Assembly: GCA_050084985.1 (NCBI GenBank)
Contig: JBITNC010000002.1
Location: 3,782,001 to 3,846,000 of the forward strand
Direction of reading: 5' to 3'
Length of the DNA stretch: 64,000 nucleotides
Origin: Nageia nagi
Lineage: Eukaryota > Pinophyta
The position numbers and the translations under genes are program-made. The notes below the pieces were generated by a model that saw only the letters and a list, made by a program, of their open reading frames with translations, was not told where the DNA came from and made no database searches. Shown here piece by piece: positions 50,362 through 61,579 of the stretch; position 1 is the first letter of the stretch; the number at the start of each line of letters is the position of its first letter.

Positions 50362-50900
50362 CCTTGAAGGCTCTTCTTCACATCCTTGGTGTTAAGGCTC
50401 TTCTTTTACAACTTGGTGATCTTCATTCCTCATCCTACTTCTGTTATTGAGGTAAAATCAAGAGAAGGTATAATTTCCTTTATTCTTGATTATCTATTGG
50501 ATTATTGATGATACTAACTTCATATTATGTGATAGTTCATTTTTTCTTATATATAGCAATACAATGCAATTGTTATTTATACTAACACTTTCTATGGTAG
50601 TTGCAATATTTTTATTACAAAAAATGCTCTATGTATTGCTATTTTATTTTTTAAAAGGAAGGCAAGATGTTGTATTTACAAAAATTTATATATATATTTT
50701 TTGATACAAAAATTAATATGTTTAAAAAAAATTATATGTTTTTGATACAAATTTTTTTATGTTTTTGATAAAAAAATTTATATGCTTTTGATACAAAAAT
50801 TTATATGCTTTTTTGATTGTGTAAAATCAAGAGGAGGTTGCAAATATTATATAATTACTATAAGGGGGAGACACTTTTTAATACCATCTATTTTTTTTTT

Positions 50901-51097
50901 CAAATTCCATTTTCCTTTATATCACTTAAAGTCCCCATCGACCATAGAGAAGAGTAGTTCCTTTCCATTTTTCAAATGAGGAAGCTCTTGAAGGTCTAAT
51001 ACAACTTGAGCTTCGATATGCCAATACAGGGCTTGATGCAATCCCTTCTGCCTCAACCATATTCTTCCTGGATAGGAACATGGAATTCTCTTGCTGC
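50901..51097 (-). pseudogene. START/polyketide-cyclase domain gene fragment inside a retrotransposon
   Basis: The minus frame reads KRIPCSYPGRIWLRQKGLHQ, then ALYWHIEAQVVLDLQELPHL, then KNGKELLFSMVDGDFK, a stop, and YKGKW. This pattern (WLxQxGLxxALYWHIEARVVLDLxE, then FSMVDGDFKxFxGKW) is that of the plant plastid-type Coq10/START polyketide-cyclase family. Only part of the domain is present. It ends at a run of ten A on the minus strand (50891-50900). At its start it joins directly to UVR8-like sequence at about 51098. It lies antisense to the host retrotransposon. Confidence 0.6.
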
Positions 51098-51582
51098 CAG
51101 ACCCTTGAATGCTTATATCTTTTGAGGTACAAGAGATTCCTCAGTATGTCTGAGGCCGAGCTATCCATTTTGATTACAACCCCAACTTTGGACCTCTCCA
51201 TTTTGCATGATAGCAAGGTAATGGCTATCTCCACATGCTATTTGCTTGATCTGAAGCCCTTACAATGTCTTGATTGGATAAGGAATAAACAAATTAAAGG
51301 AGTTTCTATATCCAAGCCTTCCAAAGTCTCCCTAGCCTCAACTATAAACTACATGCCTAGAATCAGAATATGCTATTGTATGATCAACCCCACAAATTAT
51401 TGATGTAATTTCATAATCATCAAGATTGTTGGAACATGATTATCCTCTACATTACCATGGCCTAATTTTCCATCTTCTCCATGACCCCAAGAGCATATAG
51501 CATTATTAGGCAAAAGTGCCACACTATGGTTGGCTTTGACCAAAATGAGCAACACTGTGCGACTCCTCTCGATTTTCTCCAT
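51098..51582 (-). pseudogene. UVR8-like RCC1-repeat gene fragment, N-terminal part
   Basis: From the ATG at 51582: MEKIERSRTVLLILVKANHS, VALLPNNAICSWGHGEDG, KLGHGNVEDNHVPTIL, then with a one-base frame change DDYEITSIICGVDHTIAYS, VVYS with a stop where WG is expected, GDFGRLGYRNSFNLFIPYPI, IKQIACGDSHYLAI, GEVQSWGCNQNG, ESLVPQKI and a break. These are successive RCC1 propeller blades and most resemble the UV-B photoreceptor UVR8 (SVALLSGD, CSWGRGEDGQLGHG, CGADHTVAYS, YSWGWGDFGRLGHG, IKQIACGDSHCLA). Other RCC1 proteins are possible. Upstream sequence looks like a 5' leader. Stops and a frameshift show it is dead. The diagnostic later blades with GWRHT are absent. Confidence 0.65.
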
Positions 51583-51599
51583 TGCTACAAGTCCACCAT

Positions 51600-53499
51600 A
51601 ACCCTAACACTTCACATAAACCCTAAACTAGCTATGAGTTGTAAGGAATTGTTGGATTTAAAAGGGGGTGTTCATCCAGATCTTACCTCCTCCTCTAAAG
51701 AGGAAATCAAAATAAGGTCTGATGCATGAGAAAGGTTCTATGATGTTTGGAAACTGTTGATGTTTATAGAGGAGGCTCGAAGGGGTTGTATGGCGTGGTG
51801 CACTGTGCATACATGATTATCCTTGCCTTCTCATAACTCCCCTCTTTTTTACTCATGCTTCTATCTTGGCCTCTATTATTGACCGTTTGGTACCCCTTTT
51901 TACTTGGTCATTTTTTACTCTTGCATCATAAGGTTCATTAAATGGAGCCCTTTCAGAGTGGCATGGAGTATATTTATTTCCAACATTTAATATCTTAGAG
52001 TTTTCTAAGTATAGACTTATAACACTAGTATGCTTAAAGAATTTTTTTTTACCATCATTACTCATTAAATCACTTTAACTTGGAGTAAAGTTAGGGTTAA
52101 AATTAAATGATGGCTTATTAAATCCTTACCTTGTCTACTTGGAGAAACTCATGAGAAGAATACTACAAGTTTTTTTTTAGAAAATAAAAAGGGGGAAGGT
52201 GATTTTTTTTAAGATGGCAAAAATATTAATTTACTTAAATTTTGTTTGCCTTTAAAGTTTTAATTTTTTTTAAGGTAAAATTTTTAAGCTTCTATTGAAA
52301 AGGGAGGAGGGAGGCATCTTAAAATCTTTTTTAAGTAAACAAGGGGGAAATTTTATGTTTTACTTAAAATTATTTCTTGGACGCATACTTAAATTTTTTA
52401 CCTCACTAAGCTTTCATTCCTTATTATATGCAAAGTTAATAAATGGACTTGTGCAAATAATGAATACTTATTACCTAATTATGGAAATGATGCATGCTTA
52501 CTTAAAATTTTTTAAAAGCTATGTAAATAATGCATTTTTTTAATGCATACTCAAGGACTTAAATTTTTTAAGTTAATGCTTAGGACTTAAAATTTTTAAG
52601 ATGCATGCTTATGACTTAAAAATGCATGTTGAGTATTTATCCTTATGCAAAAGTATGGAATGGACTTGTGCAAAATAAAGGCTGATGTAAATATGTCCTT
52701 TAGGGGTTAGTAAACAAAACCCATTGGAAACTTAGGTTTCAAGTTATGAGTGGGTGATGTTTTACTTATACTTTTTAATTTCATGTTTTGCACTTTGGTT
52801 TATTTGCTTATACAACAAAACATAAATATTGATATAAGCAACCCTCTAAAATGAGCACATTTGCACGTATGTTTCATAACATGACTTGTTTAGGGAGCCC
52901 TGATGTGAGGACAGGAAAACTGGGGCCTTTAAGTTTGATGATCCAAGTGGTGAAAAGTTTATACTTCTTAATTACCCCTAAGTCCTCTGTTGGTCTAGAC
53001 ATAACTCTATTAGGTGGATAGGCATGTGTGTAGTGATACCACATGTTCACATGTCCATTCAGGGATTATCCTGATAACCTAGGAGGAAAAATTGAAACCT
53101 AATCAAGATTAATAATTTGGTTGATCCAATAAACATCAAAACCTTGAAAAATAGCTAGTACTTCTCCTTGTGAGAGTATATTGCTACCCAACGGGAATTG
53201 GTTGAGGATTGGTAGTACTTGGGCTCCTCTTGTATGGGCATCCAAGTGAAAGCCTAATTTTAGATAAGAAAATAAGCCTCAACAATGTCACTCTACATCT
53301 ACGATTCTTGAGATGAGAAATGTATTTAGGTACATGGATTATTATTTGAATTATAAAACATTTACATTTATAAATCAAATCAAGCATATATTTAGTGTTA
53401 TATGTAATATATATTATTTACTTGTTTTATTAAAAACACATGCTTATTATTTCACATTTTTGTAGTAAATGGGAGAATCCTTTTTATCCAAACACATAC
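51600..53499. other. Extra internal sequence of the copia element, origin unclear
   Basis: Between the UVR8-like fragment and gag. It includes a minus open frame at 51853-52065 with no recognised domain (possibly more captured sequence) and AT-rich sequence with several TTAAATTTTTTA-like words (52380-52640). From 52690 to 53460 there is a more even stretch that might be another nested repeat. I could not find its borders. Confidence 0.4.
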
Positions 53500-54060
53500 T
53501 TGATAGTTCCAACAATGGGATTTGAGAACCTCGGATGAGAACCGAATTACAGGTACAAAAGCTATGGTAAACAGTGAATGAAAACCTTGTACCTCTTATA
53601 GATGAGAAGGTACTAGAGGCTTAAAATATAAAAAATGAGTTAGCAACCTTCATGATTTACCATGCAATTTTAGATGATGTGCTCAACCTTAGCAAAGGAA
53701 GCATGGAATAAGCTTAAGAAAATCTACTTTGGTTCAAACTTTTCAAGAAGGTTTACCATTATCCAAAAGTTACTTCAATCTCGTCAAAGGAAATATAAAA
53801 ATATGGGTAATTACTTAAATAAAATCATTGACTTAAAGACCCAATTTGTTGCCTATGGATGCAATGGGATCAATGATGAGTTCATGGTCTTCATCATTCT
53901 TTTTCAAAGCTTTTTTTCAAAGTTTGAAAACTTTTTAATAGTTTGAAGAAGTCTTCTCCCTTAAGAACCTTTATAGGCATATTTTTTTAAAGGGAAACTC
54001 TTATCCTTGATTCATCCTTTTCTATATAATTGGATTGTTGATTCTATTTGCATTAATCAC
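53500..54060 (+). pseudogene. Copia gag remnant with start of protease
   Basis: The gag-like capsid (UBN2) part reads KEAWNKLKKIYFGSNFSRRF, MGNYLNKIIDLKTQFVAYGC, NDEFMVFIILFQSF. Upstream 53560-53660 is readable as PLIDEKVLEA and ELATFMIYHAILDDVLN. At about 54030 NWIVDSICINH stands where WIVDSGCSxH is expected, so the Asp-Ser-Gly of protease is changed to Asp-Ser-Ile. The zinc knuckle between gag and protease was not found. Several stops. Confidence 0.7.
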
Positions 54061-54399
54061 CTTTACTTTGAAAAGGAAAAGTTTGAGAACTTTAACAAGT
54101 ATAAGATGCGATTGTGATAAGTGATATCTCTACCCTTGAAGTCTAAGGAATTAAGAGTATGTTGATTCAAGAGAAGGTTATTGATAATGTTCTCTTTGTT
54201 ATTAAGCTTAGGATAAACCTTCTCTCTATGATCAAAGTTACTAGAAAAGGGTACTCATTTGAGTTCATCTCTCTATCATGATGCATAAAATATAGACTTG
54301 CCATGTTGGTTAAATGTTTAATGAAAGATGACTTCTACATTATGGATCAAGTACCATCAAAGATATGTCTTGCTTCTAATGTGTGTTCTAAAGGTAATA

Positions 54400-55340
54400 T
54401 TTAGTATCATCATTTAGGGAACCTTAACCATAAGAGTATTCAAATCATGAAAGACCAAGAACTTATGAAAGGTTTGCCTTCAATTTTGTTTTCAATAGGT
54501 CTATGCAAGAAGTGCATTTTTGATAAGATGCATAAATAAAAGTTTGAAAAGATAAGACAACAAGAGCATCTTAACCTTTTCAACTTATGCATTCAAATTT
54601 TATTGGTCCATTTTAGACTAAGTCACTTAGAGGAGCATATTATGTCTTGACCTTCATTGATGACTTTAGTAGGATGACCTTTGGTATCTACCTGAGCATA
54701 AGATTAAACCTTTAAAAGTTTTAAGGTTTTTGAGGCCTTTATTGAGAATCAAACTAACCTTAAAATCAAGATGTTAAGATCAGATAATGGAGGAATATAA
54801 CAACAATAAGTTTAATGACTATTGTGCTAAGTATGAAATCAAGAGGTAGTTTACAATTCTATACACTCTTCAGTAGAATGATGTTACTAAAAGGAAAAAT
54901 AGAATAATTATGAAGATGGATAGATGCATGTTGGGTAATCTTCCTAAATTATTATAGGGTGAAGCTATGAGCACTATTATTTACACCTTGAATAGATATC
55001 CCACAAAATTTGTTTAGAGAAAAACTCATTTTGAAGCATGGTTAGGAAGAAAACCTAACATTTCTCACCTTATGGTGTTTGGTTGTGAAGTTTTCTCCTA
55101 TGTTATTTTTGAGAAAAAGAAAAAGTTGGATAAAAGAGCTAAAAAATGCATATTTATGGGTTATGATAGTTAGCATAGGGGTTATAAGCTTTTCTCTCCA
55201 ACATATAAAATAGTGTTCATTTCAAAAGATGTAAAGTTAAATGAACTACCTGAAGAATCTGCTCCTAACAAAGATGTTGATGATTTAGAGGATTTTTTAG
55301 TTGCTCCTAGTTGGTTGGATATTGATGAAGATAAGTCACC
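54400..55340 (+). pseudogene. Copia GAG-pre-integrase and integrase remnant
   Basis: HLGNLNHKSIQIMKDQELMK and a GLCKKCIFDKMHK (54410-54540) mark the pre-integrase region. Then SLRGAYYVLTFIDDFSRMTF near 54635 and LKIKMLRSDNGG near 54760 carry the integrase aspartates. STIIYTLNRYPTKFV, KTHFEAWLGRKPNISHLMVF and KKCIFMGYDS (54970-55170) are the C-terminal part. Frequent stops and frame changes. Unlike the element at the left of the window, the integrase core was not deleted. Confidence 0.75.
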
Positions 55341-55399
55341 TTAGGAATAAAATTCTCCAACATAAAGGGTAACAAGGAGCATGACCTTGAACAAATCCT

Positions 55400-56974
55400 T
55401 AATTGCTAAGATTAACAACAACCATGAGCCCTCAACCTTTAAAAAAGCTTCTAAGCATGAGTGCTAGATAGAAGCCATGAAAGTGGAGTATGAGGTGCTT
55501 ATAAAAAATAAAATTTTAGACTTGGTTCCTTATCTTAATGATAAGAATCTGATTTGTAATAAGTGGATCTACATGGTTAAATTAAATTCAGTTAGAGATA
55601 TTAAGAAATATAAGGCACAGTTAGTAGCTAAATGTTTTGCTCAAAAATACGGTGTAGATTATGAGGAAACCTTTGCTCTCATGGCAAATATGCCTACTAT
55701 GAGAGTTATTCTTGTTCTTTTTGTAGCTCAAATATAGAAAGTTTTTCAACTTGATGTCAAGAGTGCATTTCTCAATGGTGATTTGGATATGAAAATCTTC
55801 ATGAATCAACTAGAAGGGATGAAAATAGAAGGCAAAGACTCCTTTATGTGCAAGCTAAAAAAGCCTTTGTATGGACTTAAGCAAGCACTTTGAGCTTGGT
55901 ATAGAAATATTTTAGGGTACTTTATAGATATTAGATTTTCCAAGTGTTTTTTCTGACTCTGATCTATATGTGCTTAATCAAAGAAAAGATATGGTCTTTA
56001 TTCTCTTTTATGTGGATGATGTTTTGATTATTAAGAATAATGATGAAATCATTGAAGAGTGCATATCCAAACTTAAGGTAACATTTGAAATGATTGATCT
56101 TGGTCTTTTGCACTACTATCTTGGAATGCAAGTGTATCAATACAAAGATTGTACTTACCTCAGTCAATCTAACTATGTATCAAACATCTTATAGAAGTTT
56201 GGAATGGAGGAGTATAGATATGCTGCAATCCCAACCTCTCTTAGAATATTTATTTCTCTAAGCTCCAACTCTTAGTTAGCTGATGCTACAGCTTACAGGT
56301 AATTAATTAGTAGCATTTTATATTTAACCATATCTAGGTTAGATATTACCTTTGGAGTGAATCTGATGGCACGATTCATGTAGAAACTTTATGTTGAGCA
56401 CCTCAATGCTATTAAGTAAATCTTGAGGTATGTTGCAAGGACTAAGGATCTTACTCTCAAGTATTCTAAGTTACCCTCATTTGTTCTCTTTGGATTCTCA
56501 AATTCTGACTATGGAGTAGATAGAGATGATAAGAAGTCAACCTTTACGTATGTGTTTAACATTAGTTCAAGTGCCATCTATTGGAATTCCAAGAAGTAAC
56601 CTACTATTTCTCTTTCCACCATAGAATTCAAATATCATGCCATGTCTATTGCAACCCATGAAGCCATTTGGTTAAGGCATATTTTGAAAGAAATTGGGTA
56701 TGAGCAAGGTGGCTCATTTTTGATCTCTTTAGATAATCAATCGGCTATTTCTTTGGCTAAGAATCCAGTGTTCCATCAAAGAATAAAATATGTGGAAATC
56801 CATGCCCATTTTATTCGGGATAAGGTTCTTAATGGTATCATACACTTAGAGTATTATCCATCCACCTTGAATTTCATTGATTTGTTCATCAAGCTCCTCT
56901 TGGAAGCTCAGTTTTGTAAGCTTAGGGATGCTATTAGGTTGGTGAATTTACCCTCAAGAGGGAGTGAAGTTTGA
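55400..56974 (+). pseudogene. Copia reverse transcriptase and RNase H remnant
   Basis: RT blocks: ILDLVPYLNDKNLICNKWIY, YKAQLVAKCFAQKYGVDYEE, FQLDVKSAFLNGDLDMKIFM, LYGLKQAL, and ILFYVDDVLIIKNNDE with intact YVDD at 56009-56020. RNase H: LFGFSNSDYGVDRDDKKSTF, ISLSTIEFKYHAM, EAIWLRHILKEIGYEQGGSF, SLAKNPVFHQRIKYVEIHAH, ending LPSRGSEV at 56974. Stops are scattered (for example 55736, 55892, 56192). It closely matches the truncated copy at 6968-7457. Confidence 0.9.
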
Positions 56975-57112
56975 ATTCTTATGTTGAATTCATATTTGTC
57001 ATGATAACTTCATCCCTAGGAGGATTTTATGTTGTATAGTGTTGATTTTGTTGTACACCTTCATGGTAAGTTCGCTCTATGTAAAGAATTTATTATACAA
57101 ATTGACTAATCT

Positions 57113-57830
57113 AGCATTGTTCAGTTATCCATATGTGAAGAACTCTTATGTGTCTTTTGGCACTATTCAATTATCCATATGTGAGGAACTCGTATGTGCA
57201 TACTCTATTTTTTGGCCAATTTAGCACCATTTAATTATCCATGTGTGAGGAACTCTTATGTGTCTTTTAGCATTGTTCAGTTATCCATATGTGAGGAACT
57301 CATATGTGCATACTCTATTTATTGGCCAATCTAGCACTGTTCAATTATCCATATGTGAGGAACTCATATGTGCATACTTTATTTATTGGCCAATCTAGCA
57401 TTGTTCAGTTATCCATATGTGAGGAACTCTTATGTGTCTTTTGGCACTATTTAGTTATCCATATGTGAGGAACTCGTATGTGCATACTCTATTTTTTGGC
57501 CAATCTAGCACTATTCAGTTATCCATGTGTAAGAAACTCTTATGTGTCTTTTAGCACTTTTCAATTATCCATATGTGAAGAACTCGTATGTGCATACTCA
57601 ATTTTTTGGCTAATCTAGCACTGTTCAGTTATCCATGTGTGAGAAACTATTATGTGTCTTTTGACATTACTCAGTTATCCATATGTGAGGAACTCATATG
57701 TGCATGCTCTATTTTTGGTCATTCTAGCATTGTTTAGTTATCCATATGTGAGGAACTCTTATGTGTCTTTTGGCACTGTTTAGTTATCCATATGTGAAGA
57801 ACTCGTATGTGCTTGCTTTATTTTGTAATG
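57113..57830 (+). repeat. 3' UTR tandem array, six 110-bp units plus one partial
   Basis: Unit starts at 57113, 57222, 57332 (64-bp partial), 57396, 57506, 57616 and 57725. Each full unit has two half-units with the core TTATCCATATGTGAGGAACTC, one followed by TTATGTGTCTTTT and the other by GTATGTGCATACTC. The truncated family member at 7595-7803 has only two units. It lies between RNase H and the PPT. Confidence 0.9.
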
Positions 57831-58273
57831 ATAATCAACACATGTTTTATATACAATATGTGATTATAAGTTTTTGGCATGGCATCTTTGTGATGACTTA
57901 TAATGCACACATTGATCAATTTATGATGGCATTTGTGTGATTCATTTATCCTTGTTGATATGAATATGATGCATCTAACTAATCTTGTTATTTGAGCTGC
58001 TGATGACTTGCAGGTTCCTTTGAGATTACAGGTTACCTCAAGAATGCAAGCTTTTGAAGATTCTTCATGACTTCTAGTTGGATGACTACTTCATGTACAT
58101 TAAAATTGATTATTATTAATGATTGTATTTGGAAAATTACTAAGTCTTAAACTAAATCTTTTTTACTTCACAAATATGTAAAAATTTTTCATCTCCATTG
58201 CATCTATTTGGAGGAGAACTCTCTTACTTTCCCTTCTTCTTTTGTCTTACTCACTCTATCCCAATATTGCATT

Positions 58274-58282
58274 AAGGGGGAG
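58274..58282 (+). other. Polypurine tract of family-B element
   Basis: AAGGGGGAG directly before the 3' LTR; a related tract, AAGAGGGAGTG, lies at 56956-56966 at the end of RNase H. Confidence 0.8.
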
Positions 58283-58773
58283 TGTTGGAATCTATAATGC
58301 ATTATTGTAAAGGTTGTATTAAATATTCTATGTAAATATACTAATACATACCCTTAAGTATTTAAATGAATATGATAATGTAACTTATCCTACACTGCAT
58401 GTCATGAGCATGCCTCTTAGGTAAAAGGATGTGCATGTCATGCTTTTCTACATTGAATAAAAGGGTGATTCAAAGAGGAATTTTGGCCTATAAATAAAAG
58501 GCTTTCTCTTTGTGATCACACATCAATTTATGGAGTAAAATCATGCTATAGGAAAGAATTTTAGGAGTTAAGATTAAGAGGATTGTAAGAGAGTTGTATT
58601 TGTGATTGAAGTAAAGATATAGTTAGTGGATGTACTCCTAGTTGGAGGAACCACTTTACATCTTGAGTTACTTTGTGAGATTATCTTGTTTATAAGTTTG
58701 TTAGATGTGAAATTGAGAGCTTTCATGTGATCTTGGTTAATTAAGAATTATCTTGTTAGTGTTAGTTCCTTCA
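58283..58773 (+). repeat. 3' LTR of family-B element (491 bp)
   Basis: It starts TGTTGGAATC, ends GTTAGTTCCTTCA, and has a TATA box at 58489-58496. Compared with the other LTRs it has lost about 16 bases of the left arm and loop of the conserved inverted repeat near 58349. Confidence 0.92.
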
Positions 58774-59431
58774 AAAACCTCCCCTCTCGATCAACAACAT
58801 ACATGTTTCCCTCTACACCCTTTTCTACCCCATTCCTCCCTTCCATAAGCCCCACCTTCAACATCACCACCCATTACTGAACCTCCACCACTTGCAACAT
58901 TCCTTCTTCCCCCCTTCTCCTTAGCACTCACATTAGCATAGCTATGCAGGCTCAGTCCCTTAACAAGCACTTTCCTTGACTAGAGCTCCATCATTTCCTA
59001 TCTAGGTTTTTAGCATTGATTATATTATATTTAATTTATTATAAATATAAAGGTTAATTTAATATTTTTCATTTAGAGATTAGAATAAAATCTATCATTT
59101 ATAATATTAGTTACTATATTTTATTCTACCTACACCTAAGTTAAATTTTTTTTTGTTGAAACTTTAGAATTGGAAAATCTTGAAATTCTAAGATATGATT
59201 GTCAAATTTGGTGGTCAAGAAATAAATAAATTCCTCCATTTGAAGAAGTCAAGAATTAGATAAAATATAGGGATGGGTTCAATTTCATGTCCACAAAAGT
59301 ACAATACAAGCTTCCTTAAAAATAATGTTAGTTTTTAAAATATAAAGTGTCAAAGTAATAAGGAAAAGATTATACGATCATACTATAATTTTATAGAAAG
59401 AAGAGTATAACCCTAACATCATTAATGGAAT
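58774..59431. other. Spacer between two convergent copia elements
   Basis: A C-rich stretch (58780-58990) reads purine-rich on the minus strand with no assigned protein; the rest is AT-rich. Confidence 0.45.
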
Positions 59432-59922
59432 TGAAGGATTCCATACCCAATATCTCCTTGAAAGATCCATACATTTTCAGCAAAATTAACACATCTAAAC
59501 TATAAAGTCAAGAATAAAATAATTACACAAAGTGACAAGATGAAGTATAGTGGTTCCTCCATCTCTTAAGAGTACATCCACTCTAAACCATCTTTTCTAT
59601 TACATCACATAAGAGAACTCTCCTGCAAATTCTTTAGAATTTTTCTATAAGCATTCCTCTACAAAACTCCTACAAGATCATTCCTACAATACTACAAGAC
59701 TAGAATTTTCATGCATCTCTAAGTGTATGCAATGAGAGGGGGGTAGCCCTTTATTTATAGCATACAATCCTTTCTTTAACCATCCTTTAACTCAAGGGTT
59801 AAGTTAATATTTTCTAATATTTTATTCTTTTAATACTTAAGGTATATAAATACCTTTAAGTATTAAGTGGGTTACATTAATAAAGAGACGTATTACACAA
59901 TAGTGCATTATAATTTCTAACA
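59432..59922 (-). repeat. 3' LTR of the reverse copia-type element (491 bp)
   Basis: Minus strand start TGTTAGAAATTATAATGC, end GGAATCCTTCA. Shared with family B: TATAATGCAxTATTG near the start, the inverted repeat (59832-59864), TATAAATA (59752-59759), the AGTGGATGTACTCTTAAG-like word and GAGGAACCACTA. Clearly diverged from the other three LTRs. Confidence 0.8.
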
Positions 59923-61110
59923 CTCCTCCTTAATGCAATATTGGGTTAGAGAGCCTAAAATACAAAGAGAAAGAGTAAAAAAGTTATCCTCCATAAGAAT
60001 ATAATTGGAGATGAGAACTTATGAGAAAGTAATAGAATTTAGATGATTCTACAAGATTCAACTACTTAACCATTTTACCAAATGATTTTACAATATAATC
60101 ATTAACCATAAATAATTTTAATGTACAAGTAGTATTCATTCAACAATAAGTTGACATGATGAACCTCCATGAGCTTGCTCATCTGAAGTAAGTAGCCTAC
60201 ATTAAAAAGATCCTTGCATTTACAAGCAGCTCATATATAAGATAAATTAGTTGCATCATACATTCATTCATAAATGAATCAAATAATACAATCCATACAC
60301 TGATATGCCAAGTAACATCAAAGATAATATCCATCATCAACTATGATATCTAAAATATTACATGTGCATACAAATATCATATGTGCACTAAAATAAAATA
60401 TATCAACCACATGTTACTCTATTAACTTTACCATCTTAAGTAATAAGTTCAACTTTACCATCCTAAGCAATGATATATGTTTATATCTATACTATAGGAT
60501 TTAAGAAAGAATGTACCATGAACAAAAAACATAAAAATTGAGTTATTATATTTCATAGGATATAAGATTGTTGAATTCTATGGTAGTTGAAATGGTTGAA
60601 GGATATAGATATAAGTGGTTGAAGGATATAGATATTGAAATTGACATTATATTTAATCCTCCCAATTGATAAAAACTACACCAAGATAAAAATACACACA
60701 ATGTTTTCACATATGGATAACCATACAAAGCTAGTAGAAGCCAAGATGTACCACTAGTTTTTCACATGAAATGAACTCACCATGAAGGTGTACATCAAAT
60801 GCACAAAACATGTACAACTAGTTCTCTATATGGAGCAAACTAACCATGGAGGTGTACAAACATAAGTTATTATCTATTTACAAACATGTTGAGTAGGAGT
60901 TTTAAGTTCTCCTTCAATAATATTGTAGCATAAAGAAGAACAAGCCATAACAAGTAAATTCGACTATTGCACTAGTCAAGATACCCAAGCCATAAAATAC
61001 ATACTATCTTAACCATGCTATTAGTTAAGATGTACATGATGAAAAAAGGTAGCATTCATCCAATCACATTGATGCAATTTTCTATCAAAGATTGTAATAT
61101 GGGAGAAAGG

Positions 61111-61270
61111 CAAACCTTTTTAACCACTCCAACATTCAATAATAATGGATAAGGGTGAACCTTTTTAACCACTCCAAGGCTTAGCAAAGATGAAGAAGGT
61201 GAACCTTTTTAACCACTCCAACATGTGGCAAGCATGGATAAAGTTGAACCTTTTTAACCATTCCATTATG
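61111..61270. repeat. Four tandem copies of a 45-bp unit
   Basis: Units start at 61111, 61157, 61201 and 61246, each with AACCTTTTTAACCACTCCA followed by a variable purine-rich part. They lie in the 3' untranslated part of the reverse copia-type element. Confidence 0.85.
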
Positions 61271-61579
61271 CATAAATTAATTTTTTTATAATATTATAAA
61301 CAAGAATCCATCCATGTATAATTACACAAGGTGTTTATATAATACCAAGAATCAAATGAAAAACTATTATAACCATAATATATTTGATGGTAAACCAAAG
61401 TGTAAGTAAGGATTCAAAAAATAATGCATAAGCATGAGTTTGTTAGAACTTTTATTTAGATAGTAGGAAGCAATCAAAGATATGTTACTTAAAAAATTCT
61501 TCTTAATAGTACTAAATACACATAGTAGTATGCATATCACTTAAGGATTATGAGGAGGAGTAGCATTGAGCTTTAGAGA

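Larger units (their letters stand above)
49846..58773 (+). mobile_element. Full-length family-B Ty1/copia retrotransposon (8.9 kb)
   Basis: Both LTRs, the PBS and the polypurine tract are present in order. LTRs begin TGTTGGAAT and end TTCA. Flanks AAAAT (left) and AAAAC (right) differ at one of five bases, a probable decayed target duplication. Internal order: 5' untranslated region enlarged by about 3 kb with antisense host-gene sequence, then gag, protease, integrase, RT and RNase H remnants, a tandem-repeat 3' UTR, PPT. The two LTRs differ at roughly one position in ten by eye, plus small indels, so the insertion is old. Coding regions are full of stops; it would need help to move. Confidence 0.9.

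Noticed and set aside
50926-51234. Minus-strand open frame of 102 codons
   Set aside because: Out of frame with the RCC1-like and START-like blocks that give family matches; a shadow.
57113-57830. CRISPR-like array
   Set aside because: Units are contiguous composite tandem repeats without unique spacers, in a plant retrotransposon UTR.
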